In this document: positions 26,718 to 34,010 of the stretch, piece by piece
How positions within the stretch are numbered: position 1 is the stretch's first letter
How the letters are laid out: every line of letters begins with the position of its first letter
Origin: JANXSS01 sp043729515
Lineage (GTDB): Bacteria; Pseudomonadota; Gammaproteobacteria; Burkholderiales; Burkholderiaceae_D
Reading direction: 5' to 3'
Assembly (NCBI GenBank): GCA_043729515.1
Contig: JAYTLK010000259.1
Location: forward strand, 4,518-68,517
DNA length: 64,000 bases
The notes under the pieces: model-generated
The model's database searches: none
Told to the model about the DNA's origin: nothing
What the model saw: the letters and a program-made list of their open reading frames with translations, nothing else
Position numbers and translations under genes: made by a program

Positions 26718-27596
26718 ATGCCTGACCCGCTGTCGCCCTTGTTCGACATTTACCGCACACATCTCGACGCCTGTTGCCGCATCACTGGCGCGGTCCTGTC
26801 CGGAACAGAAAAAATTGAGCGCATGTTTCTGGAAACTGCGCAGCGCGCCGTTGATGAACATTATCGATTTCTCCACGCGTTCGGCAATACACGTGGCTTT
26901 CAGAACTGGATGCGCCTGCAAGCCGACTTCTGGTCTGAAAAACCTGACCAAATCCAACAATTCCAGCAAGGCTACCTGTGCATCCATGCAGAGCGCCAGA
27001 ATGAAATCGGCCGCACGATCCAGACATTGATGGAACAGTTCAAAAACAGTATGCGGCAGGCACTACCGAACATGCCGCGTCCGACGGCTGCGTCAATGAA
27101 TGCCCGTACTGCGGCCAGCAATCCTTTCATCTCGATGACGTCAGCCTGGCAGGCAGCGTTTCATAGCGCATCCCGGCCTGGCATTTCGGTCAGTACCGTT
27201 CATGATGCTGTCGACAGCGCCCACAGGGCAAGCGACATCGCGAGATCAGAGTGCCGCGCGGAAAATATCCAACCGGTGGTCTTCAGTCCGGCAAGCGATG
27301 ACGTCAATGACTTGTCGGAACGATTGAGCGAAAACGATCCCAATCAGCGGGTGAGCGAGGTAGCCGGAGAAATGGCCAATGAATCGGCCAATGAATCGAC
27401 CAATGAATCGGTGAATGCAACAAGGACCAATGACACCGTGAGCATCGAAGGCGGGAACGGTAGCAGACACACAAGCGCAAACGCAAACGCAAACGCAAAC
27501 GCAAACGCAAACGCAAACGCAAACGCAAACGCAAACGCAAACGGACACGGACACGGAAACGGTAGTCGACGCGCCCGAGTATCGCGGCGGGTGTAG
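26718..27596 (+). CDS. Phasin-like protein with low-complexity C-terminus
   Basis: This is a 292-residue protein with a good GGAG site before the ATG. The first 110 residues are an amphipathic helical domain without a signal peptide (residues 8-105; FLETAQRAVDEHYRFLHAF, QNWMRLQADFW), resembling phasins that coat polyhydroxyalkanoate granules. The similarity is by pattern only. The second half is low complexity: NES repeats, then about eleven Ala-Asn dipeptides, then Gly-His pairs and a basic end. The dipeptide run is encoded by a perfect hexanucleotide repeat, so the length may vary between strains. Confidence 0.6.
   Translation: MPDPLSPLFDIYRTHLDACCRITGAVLSGTEKIERMFLETAQRAVDEHYRFLHAFGNTRGFQNWMRLQADFWSEKPDQIQQFQQGYLCIHAERQNEIGRTIQTLMEQFKNSMRQALPNMPRPTAASMNARTAASNPFISMTSAWQAAFHSASRPGISVSTVHDAVDSAHRASDIARSECRAENIQPVVFSPASDDVNDLSERLSENDPNQRVSEVAGEMANESANESTNESVNATRTNDTVSIEGGNGSRHTSANANANANANANANANANANANGHGHGNGSRRARVSRRV
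27376..27411 (+). repeat. Three tandem copies of a 12-base unit
   Basis: Units CCAATGAATCGG, CCAATGAATCGA and CCAATGAATCGG follow one another without gaps inside the phasin-like gene and encode an Asn-Glu-Ser repeat. Partial copies extend on both sides. Confidence 0.85.
27481..27540 (+). repeat. Hexanucleotide microsatellite, ten perfect ACGCAA units
   Basis: Ten perfect ACGCAA units follow one imperfect unit (GCGCAA) and precede degenerate ACGGAC, ACGGAC and ACGGAA units. In the phasin-like frame they encode Asn-Ala dipeptides. Slippage would change length without shifting the frame. Confidence 0.95.
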
Positions 27597-27667
27597 ACGA
27601 AAAGGCGTTGTCGGTGGTGTACCGGTGACCTCGCCGTCAGGAAAAGCTGGTGGAGCACATTCCCAGG

Positions 27668-27692
27668 CGACGGCAGAACGAATCTGCCGTCG
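27668..27692. terminator. Strong hairpin between convergent genes
   Basis: A perfect 10-bp stem (CGACGGCAGA/TCTGCCGTCG) with a five-base loop lies between the phasin-like gene and the convergent Crp/Fnr gene. There is no U-tract, so it is a probable bidirectional stop or mRNA-end stabiliser rather than a classic intrinsic terminator. Confidence 0.5.
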
Positions 27693-27702
27693 ACGTCTTA
27701 CA

Positions 27703-28650
27703 TCAAGCGGAAATTAACTGTTCCGCAGCGGCAGCGGCAGCAGCAGCGTCTTCAGCATTCTTACGGGCGAGTTGCTTGGATTTTTTCGAGGCGATCTGCT
27801 TGGCACGGGAGCTTGACGGCGGTAGCCTCCGCAGGGTTTTCAAGGCGTCCGGGTCCTTGATGCCGATTGAGCGTTGATCGACACTGATCAGCCCGATTTC
27901 ATTAAAGGCAGACAACGTTCTGCTGACGGTTTCCAAGGTCAGCCCAAGGTAGCTGCCTATTTCATGGCGCGTCATGCGCAGATTGAACAGCTTGCTCGAA
28001 TAACCCATCTCAGCGAACCGGTCGGACAGTGAGACAAGGAACCGTGCGACACGGGCTTCTGCACTCAGTGCACCGAGCATGCTCACCATTGCCTGCTCGC
28101 GTACCAGTTCACGACTCATGACGCTGTACATTGCATGTTCAAGCTCAACATGGGTCCTGCCAAGCGCAGTGAATTTCTTGAACGGCAGAAGAATCAGGTC
28201 GCAGTTCGACAACGCAACTGCTTCGGATGCATAGCGCCGTGTATGAATTCCATCCACGCCGAACAGATCGCCCTTCATTGGAAAACTGAGTACTTGTTCA
28301 TTTCCAAATTCGTCGATCAATACTGTCTTGAGAAATCCGGAATGAACGATGTAGAGCGTGTCGAAGGGTTGCCCGATGGTGTGAATCCGCTGGCCCGTCT
28401 TGAACTGCACATGCTGGAACAGCAATTCGTCGTCTGCCAGGTTTGATACTGCTGGTATGCGCAAGACATCGCACAACTCCCGCAGGTTCGACCAAAGTTT
28501 GCCCTGGCGCTGCCAGCCGGCCTCGAGCGAGGAAGCAAGCGGCTGTGTCGCATTTCCATTGGCGGCTGTGTTGCCGCTACCGTTGCTGTTTGTCGCGCCG
28601 GTCGTTGCCGTGACGTTGGAGCGGATGTCAGACATTTGTGTAGACAACAT
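27703..28650 (-). CDS. Crp/Fnr-family transcription regulator with a reduced cysteine set
   Basis: The protein has 315 residues from ATG 28650. That start is chosen because AGGAG lies six bases before it and directly abuts the alternative ATG at 28656. It has a variable Asn/Thr/Ala-rich leader of about 40 residues, a cNMP-type sensor domain and an HTH with RHEIGSYLGLTLETVSRTLSAF. The E--SR pattern is the FNR DNA-reading code (TTGAT-N4-ATCAA). Only C60 (LCDVLRIPA) and C150 (SNCDL) match FNR iron-sulfur ligands; the other two are missing. The C-terminus has eight alanines. Confidence 0.9.
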   Translation of the reverse strand: MLSTQMSDIRSNVTATTGATNSNGSGNTAANGNATQPLASSLEAGWQRQGKLWSNLRELCDVLRIPAVSNLADDELLFQHVQFKTGQRIHTIGQPFDTLYIVHSGFLKTVLIDEFGNEQVLSFPMKGDLFGVDGIHTRRYASEAVALSNCDLILLPFKKFTALGRTHVELEHAMYSVMSRELVREQAMVSMLGALSAEARVARFLVSLSDRFAEMGYSSKLFNLRMTRHEIGSYLGLTLETVSRTLSAFNEIGLISVDQRSIGIKDPDALKTLRRLPPSSSRAKQIASKKSKQLARKNAEDAAAAAAAAEQLISA

Positions 28651-29188
28651 AGTCATCTCCTAATTTCATAAACGCATGTTCAATGAAGACTCATTTCCCG
28701 GAGATGCAGCCGCAGTATCGTTGTCCTCGCCTGCCCGATACTTGTTTTTTTCATCACTACTTCCAGAAAATGACAGATGGTGGCTACGTTCAATTCATGG
28801 ATGGTTCCAGCAGGATCACTTGTTCGATGGAATGGTGCATGCCAAGTCGGAAATTTCCGACCCTGGAACAATCAGACCCGTGCGAGTTTACAAATTGAAG
28901 GGTAACGATGGATATGCACTTCAATGACGTTGAGTACCTTCTGTCATTCTTGAGATGCAAGTTATAAGTATGTCAACAGGGATGTTTTAATACTATCGGG
29001 ATCCGCTGAATCGCGGTGTAAGAAGCAACTGATTTTTATAAGAATAGTCCTAAAAAACAAAAGAAATAGACGATTCTGTTGCAGCGCCTCACAGTGGCTT
29101 CGCGAACCGAGGGGGTTTGATCTAGATTGAAATGTTCGTGACTTAATTTTGCTGGCGTAATGCTTCCATCAGGGAATGCGATCGCGGC
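28651..29188. other. AT-rich intergenic region upstream of the Crp/Fnr gene, no gene supported
   Basis: This 538-base stretch is clearly more AT-rich than its flanks. Short ORFs exist (for example 28676-28927, plus strand) but have no ribosome site or recognisable sequence. TTGATCTAGATTGA at 29117-29130 matches an FNR box in eight of ten positions, which is weak. No RNA gene is recognised. Confidence 0.4.
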
Positions 29189-29833
29189 TCAGGTTTTCAT
29201 CGGCGCGACCAGTCGGTATGCAATTGCATATTGAACGAGCTCGGCCAGGGAACCGAGTTCCATCTTTTGCAGAATGCGTGTCTTGTGGGTGCTGACCGTC
29301 TTCACGCTCAAATGCAGGGATGCGGCAATGTCGGTAATGGATTTGCCCGATACCAGCAGCGAAAAGACTTCGAATTCCCGGTTTGACAACTCCTTGTGCG
29401 GCAAGATGTCGGTCGTCGGCATGGCGTCGATGGCAAGCTGCTCTGCAACTGCCATGCTGATATATGGCCGTCCGGCGGCCACTTTGCGTATTGCGCCGAG
29501 TAACTGCACGCCGGCGCTTTCCTTGGTCAGGTAGCCTCGTGCGCCGGCACGGATAGCCCGAACCGCGTATTGCTCCTCTTCATGCATTGTCAATATCAGG
29601 ATCGGGAGTTTCGGTGCAGTCTCTTTCAACTGACGGATCAGGTCGACACCGTTTTTGCCAGGCATCGACATATCGAGCAACAACAGATCGAAGTCGCAAC
29701 GTCGGGCCTGCGCCAGGGTTTCGAAGCCATCGACCGCTTCGCCAACGACGCTGATGTCGTCGGCAGTCTCGAGAATGCGTTTGAGTCCCTCTCGCATCAA
29801 GGTATGGTCGTCGGCGATCACGATTTTGATCAT
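29189..29833 (-). CDS. NarL/FixJ-family response regulator
   Basis: Starting at ATG 29833 (MIKIVIADDHTLMREGL) the protein has 214 residues, the family's usual length; the longer frame upstream is basic and not conserved. The receiver has D8/D9 and phospho-acceptor D54 in LLLDMSMPGKNG. The LuxR-type HTH is LSNREFEVFSLLVSGKSITDIAASLHLSVKTVSTHKTRIL (in pieces, residues 148-190). It likely pairs with the histidine kinase encoded 165 bases upstream on the same strand. Targets are unknown; the divergent dctA lies beyond the kinase. Confidence 0.92.
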   Translation of the reverse strand: MIKIVIADDHTLMREGLKRILETADDISVVGEAVDGFETLAQARRCDFDLLLLDMSMPGKNGVDLIRQLKETAPKLPILILTMHEEEQYAVRAIRAGARGYLTKESAGVQLLGAIRKVAAGRPYISMAVAEQLAIDAMPTTDILPHKELSNREFEVFSLLVSGKSITDIAASLHLSVKTVSTHKTRILQKMELGSLAELVQYAIAYRLVAPMKT

Positions 29834-29998
29834 CGCTTCAGTCTCGATGGCAGGCAGGGCGATCACGCGCAGGACGATGCGAGAACTGCTGCGGGAAGGA
29901 TGTGCGATGCGACGTTTCGTTCGCGATGAACGCCGAAGGAACCTGCTCGCTGCGACCCGAGTTTCCAAGAGGGTCCACGTGCTGAGGCAACGGCCGGG

Positions 29999-30769
29999 TC
30001 ACGCGCTTCGTTGCCGATGGCAGGGGATTGCAATCGTGATCGTCGTACCGGTTGCAGCTGTGGAATCAATGCGCATTTCGCCGCCCAGGGAGTCCACGCG
30101 GTCTCGCATCCAGGCAAGTCCGACCGAATCCGGCTTTTGCAGGTCGGCAGCGGCGCCGCCACAGCCGTTGTCGCTCACCACGACCGCGATCCGGCCATCC
30201 TGGGCTGCGAGGAAGATGCGGACGGCGCGGGCGCGCGCGTGTCTGACACAGTTGTTCAGCGATTCCTGAAGGATACGATAGACAGCTTGCTGCACCTGCA
30301 TTGGCAGCGGCTCCGGGCGAAGCGCCATTTCAAGGCGGAATTCGACCGCATGACGCATCCGGAAATCGTGGACCAGCTGCGCGACTGCCTGCGCCAGTCC
30401 CTGTTCTTCCAGAACCCGCGGTGGTTGTTCTGCAATCACACGACGCACCGAGCTCATCATTGCGTCAACCAGCTGCTGCAGATGATGAACGTGCTCGCGC
30501 GCCGTTACGTGGGCTGCGGTGGCGTTTTCCAAAAGCGCGAGATTGATTTTCATGGCGGCGAGAAGCTGCCCGAAATCATCGTGCATTTCCCTTGCAAGCA
30601 GACGGCGTTGCCGCGCTTTGTAGGTTTCAAGCAGGCTCAGGATCGCACCTCCCGAGCGGGCAGGCCGCATGCTGCGCCAAAGTGCAGGCCGGGGAAGGAT
30701 TGCAGTATTCGGGTGCACAGGCGCCAGGTCTGGCAAAGAAAGCTTCAGGTTTGTCATGCTCCGAGTCAT
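29999..30769 (-). CDS. Soluble NarX/UhpB-type histidine kinase (HisKA_3)
   Basis: The short 256-residue kinase has an HisKA_3 box REMHDDFGQLLAAMKINLALL with phospho-acceptor H63 and an ATPase domain (LQESLNNCVRHARA, VSDNGCGG, GLAWMRDRVDSLGG). There is no membrane helix and no recognisable sensor domain. It therefore needs a partner or a signal sensed in the cytoplasm by the first 40 residues. ATGs at 30769 and 30757 are both possible starts; neither has a well-spaced ribosome site. It is adjacent to a NarL-type regulator and divergent from dctA. Confidence 0.88.
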   Translation of the reverse strand: MTRSMTNLKLSLPDLAPVHPNTAILPRPALWRSMRPARSGGAILSLLETYKARQRRLLAREMHDDFGQLLAAMKINLALLENATAAHVTAREHVHHLQQLVDAMMSSVRRVIAEQPPRVLEEQGLAQAVAQLVHDFRMRHAVEFRLEMALRPEPLPMQVQQAVYRILQESLNNCVRHARARAVRIFLAAQDGRIAVVVSDNGCGGAAADLQKPDSVGLAWMRDRVDSLGGEMRIDSTAATGTTITIAIPCHRQRSA

Positions 30770-31209
30770 TGCAGTTTGCTTGACGCACCACTGATAACAG
30801 TGTCGGTGCGGTCACCATTATAAAGAACACATTGACTATCGGTTACATTTTTGCCAATTATTGATCATTCAGTCAGGGTCTCTGCTATCTATTGAAAAAT
30901 AACAATTAATTCACAAGCATTTTCTTTATTGCTCAAAGTTATCTTCCGAAGTCATCTTCATGTTCAGCCTTGGCGCTGCTGCATCAATGTACAATAATGC
31001 AACACCTGCGCCACGACCAGTCCGGGGGCTTGGCCTGCGTCAAGCCTTTCTCGACATCCAGTGTATGGCCTTTAAGCGGTCTAGATAACATAATATAAAG
31101 CCATCAATCGTGGTGCGTCATGACGACGTGCCGCTAAGTTTGGACAACATGGACAACGCCGCTCCGGCTTGCTTGTCATCCCATAAAAAATTAACAAGGA
31201 GAACCGGAA
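30770..31209. other. Divergent regulatory region between the histidine kinase and dctA, no gene seen
   Basis: This AT-rich region of 440 bases should hold the promoters of the two-component genes and of dctA. An AAGGAG ribosome site lies just before the dctA ATG. A 6-bp hairpin (GGCTTG/CAAGCC, 31027-31046) is followed by TTTCT and could act as a weak leader attenuator. I could not place a sigma-54 site with confidence. Confidence 0.4.
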
Positions 31210-32535
31210 ATGGCGAAAAAGCCGCTGTACCAATCCCTTTATTTCCAGGTGTTACTGGCGATTCTCGTCGGCGTGATCGTTGGGCACTTCTATCCCCAGA
31301 CCGGGGTTGCTTTGAAACCCCTGGGCGATGGCTTCATCAAGCTGATCAAGATGATCATCACCCCGATCATCTTCTGCACCGTGGTCATTGGTATTGCAGG
31401 CATGGAGGACATGAAAAAAGTAGGGAAGACAGGCGGTCTGGCGCTGCTCTATTTTGAAGTGGTCAGTTCGCTCGCATTGGTTGTCGGTCTGGTGATCGTC
31501 AACCTGGTGCAACCGGGAGTCGGCATGAATGTCGACGCCAACACACTGAATACGAAGGATATTGCCGCCTTCACCGGTCCCGGGAAAATGCAGACCACGA
31601 CCGACTTCCTGTTGAACATCATCCCGAGCAGCGTCGTCGATGCATTTGCGAAAGGCGAGATCCTGCAGGTGCTGCTGTTCTCGATCATGTTCGGCTTTGC
31701 CCTGCATCGATTCGGCGGACGCGGAACGCTGGTGTTCGATCTGATCGAGAAGATGTCTCATGTCCTGTTTGCGATCGTCGGTTTCATCATGAAAGTCGCA
31801 CCGATCGGTGCCTTTGGCGCCATGGCATTCACCATCGGAAAATACGGCGTCGGCTCGCTTGCCAACATGGCGCAGCTCATGGGCACGTTCTACGCAACCT
31901 GCTTGTTTTTCATCTTCGTCGTGCTGGGAACCATTGCGAAACTCCACGGATTCAGCATCTGGAAATTCATCAAGTACATCAAGGAGGAATTGCTGATCGT
32001 CCTCGGCACCTCGTCATCCGAATCGGTCCTGCCGCGCATGATGGTAAAAATGGAAAATCTCGGCGTGCGCAAATCGGTCGTGGGGTTGGTTATTCCCACC
32101 GGATATTCTTTCAACCTGGATGGCACCTCGATCTACCTGACCATGGCTGCGATCTTCATTGCGCAGGCAACGAATACACCAATGACACTGTTGCAACAAT
32201 TGACGTTGCTGGCAGTGCTGTTGTTGACGTCGAAGGGTGCAGCTGGCGTCACTGGAAGCGGATTCATTGTCTTGGCAGCAACCTTGTCAGCCGTCGGCGG
32301 TGTGCCGGTCGCTGGACTCGCACTGATTCTGGGCATCGACCGGTTCATGTCCGAAGCACGCGCCTTGACGAATTTGATTGGCAATGGCGTGGCTACCATT
32401 GTCGTCGGCAAATGGACCAACGAGCTCGATACCGTGCGCTTGCGGCGGGAATTGAACAACGAGACCGTGCTCGACGCCCAAGAGCCGGAGAAAGTGCTGG
32501 ACCGGACAAATGCCCGGATGCCTGTGACTCGGTAA
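31210..32535 (+). CDS. dctA: C4-dicarboxylate:cation symporter DctA
   Basis: The 441-residue inner-membrane protein of the DAACS family imports succinate, fumarate and malate. It opens with the conserved KPLYQSLYFQVLLAI. The reentrant serine-rich loop is visible as GTSSSESVLPRM, and the substrate/ion motif VIPTGYSFNLDGTSIYLTMA follows, with TKGAAGVTGSGF after it. The length is standard. It is monocistronic and ends 13 bases before a strong terminator. The adjacent two-component pair is not of the usual DctBD type, so control by it is open. Confidence 0.95.
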   Translation: MAKKPLYQSLYFQVLLAILVGVIVGHFYPQTGVALKPLGDGFIKLIKMIITPIIFCTVVIGIAGMEDMKKVGKTGGLALLYFEVVSSLALVVGLVIVNLVQPGVGMNVDANTLNTKDIAAFTGPGKMQTTTDFLLNIIPSSVVDAFAKGEILQVLLFSIMFGFALHRFGGRGTLVFDLIEKMSHVLFAIVGFIMKVAPIGAFGAMAFTIGKYGVGSLANMAQLMGTFYATCLFFIFVVLGTIAKLHGFSIWKFIKYIKEELLIVLGTSSSESVLPRMMVKMENLGVRKSVVGLVIPTGYSFNLDGTSIYLTMAAIFIAQATNTPMTLLQQLTLLAVLLLTSKGAAGVTGSGFIVLAATLSAVGGVPVAGLALILGIDRFMSEARALTNLIGNGVATIVVGKWTNELDTVRLRRELNNETVLDAQEPEKVLDRTNARMPVTR

Positions 32536-32548
32536 GCGGTTGGGGCAC

Positions 32549-32580
32549 AAAAAAAACTGCAAGCAATTGCAGTTTTTTTT
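32549..32580. terminator. Bidirectional intrinsic terminator after dctA
   Basis: Eight A residues, stem ACTGCAA, loop GCAA, stem TTGCAGT and eight T residues form a symmetric element. It can end transcription of dctA from the left and of the aminotransferase gene from the right. Confidence 0.92.
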
Positions 32581-32655
32581 CTACCAAGATTTCAAGGGTC
32601 GGTCTTGGACAAAAAGCGGACCGATTGGTCCGCTTCGAGATGTCGGCAACGCGAT

Positions 32656-33870
32656 TCAGAGGACGGCGGCGATTGCCTCGACTACACGGTCGATGTTTGC
32701 ATGATTCAACGGCGCGACGCAGATGCGTCCGGTATCGACGGCATAGATTGAAAATTCATTGCGCAATCGATCGACCTGCGCCTTTGTCAAGCCAGAATAG
32801 GAAAACATGCCGCGCTGGGCAGTGACGAAGGCAAAGTCATGTGCCGGTGCTTTTTCCTTCAGCTTCGCTACCATCAACTCACGCATCTCGCGGATACGGA
32901 CACGCATGGCAGCCAGTTCGGCTTCCCATAACTGGCGCAATTCCGGCGAAGCCAAGGCAGTCGCAACCACCTGGCCACCATGCATTGGTGGATTGGAATA
33001 ATTTGTGCGGACGACGCGCTTGAGCTGCGACAAAACGCGGCTCCCTTCTTCAGCATTGGCGGCAACGATGCTCAGCGCGCCAACACGCTCTCCGTACAGC
33101 GAAAACGACTTGGAAAACGAGTTCGAGACGAACAACGGGCCGCCCGCCTCAGTGAAGCGGCGCACCACCTGACCGTCGGCTTCGATGCCATCGCCAAAGC
33201 CCTGGTACGCCATGTCCAGGAACGGAATCAAGCCACGCTGAGTCACAGCGGAAATCACCTCGGTCCACTGACTGTCCGACAGGTCAGCGCCAGTTGGATT
33301 ATGGCAACAGGCATGCAAAACGATGATCGAGCCGGCTTTCAACGTTTGCAGGTAGGCCAGCATTGCAGGAAAGTCAACACCCCGTGTTGTCGGGTCATAG
33401 TACGGATAGTTGTGTACGGTGAAACCTGCAGACTCGAACAAGGCGCGGTGGTTTTCCCAGCTTGGATTGCTGATGTAGACCGCCGAACCAGGTGAGAAGC
33501 GCTTGAGAAAATCTGCACCGAGCTTCAATGCGCCGGTGCCGCCGATCGCTTGCGCCGTGATGGCCCTTTTTTCTTGAATAACGGCGCTCCCGGCCCCAAA
33601 TACGAGTTCTTGTACCGCCGCGTCATAGGCGGCCAAACCTTCGATTGGCAAATACGTGCGCGGCGCTGCTTTTTCCATCAACGACATTTCCGCCTTCCGG
33701 ACGCAATCAAGCAGTGGCACCTTGCCGTTTTCGTCGTAATACACACCCACGCCGAGGTTGATTTTCTGCGGATTCATGTCTGCATTGAACGCTTCGGTCA
33801 GACCCAGGATCGGATCGCGGGGCGCCATTTCAATGGTGGAAAGTACGGATGGAAGAAGGGGTGCGTTCAT
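32656..33870 (-). CDS. Aspartate/aromatic aminotransferase (class I, AspC/TyrB type)
   Basis: From ATG 33870 (MNAPLLPSVLSTIEMAPRDPILGL) the PLP enzyme has 404 residues. It shows INLGVGVYYDENGKVPLL, the HNPTGAD block, the PLP lysine in SNSFSKSFSLYGERVGAL and the substrate-carboxylate arginine region near the C-terminus. This is subgroup I-alpha, so it transfers amino groups between aspartate, aromatic amino acids and 2-oxoglutarate; AspC and TyrB cannot be separated by eye. It is divergent from uvrB. Confidence 0.93.
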   Translation of the reverse strand: MNAPLLPSVLSTIEMAPRDPILGLTEAFNADMNPQKINLGVGVYYDENGKVPLLDCVRKAEMSLMEKAAPRTYLPIEGLAAYDAAVQELVFGAGSAVIQEKRAITAQAIGGTGALKLGADFLKRFSPGSAVYISNPSWENHRALFESAGFTVHNYPYYDPTTRGVDFPAMLAYLQTLKAGSIIVLHACCHNPTGADLSDSQWTEVISAVTQRGLIPFLDMAYQGFGDGIEADGQVVRRFTEAGGPLFVSNSFSKSFSLYGERVGALSIVAANAEEGSRVLSQLKRVVRTNYSNPPMHGGQVVATALASPELRQLWEAELAAMRVRIREMRELMVAKLKEKAPAHDFAFVTAQRGMFSYSGLTKAQVDRLRNEFSIYAVDTGRICVAPLNHANIDRVVEAIAAVL

Positions 33871-34010
33871 CGTGATAACATCAAAGGTTGGCTGGGGCGG
33901 GGGATGGAAGACTTGCTGTTGGCTGCCCGGGTTGGGCGCGTGTCGCGCATTCAATGAGTGCGCATGTCGCGTCGGCTGCAGCCCGTCATATTACCAAAGG
34001 TCTACAGAAC

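Noticed and set aside
27481..27540. Possible CRISPR or regulatory repeat array
   Set aside because: The units are six bases with no spacers and lie inside a coding frame, so it is a coding microsatellite.
28676..28927. 83-codon open frame upstream of the Crp/Fnr gene
   Set aside because: No ribosome site, no motif, and it sits in an AT-rich intergenic region.
29117..29130. FNR-box-like sequence TTGATCTAGATTGA
   Set aside because: The right half matches the consensus in only three of five positions and it is about 470 bases from the regulator start.
30960..31209. Sigma-54 promoter for dctA
   Set aside because: TTGGCGCTGCTGC near 30970 lacks the required GG-N10-GC spacing; no other match was seen.
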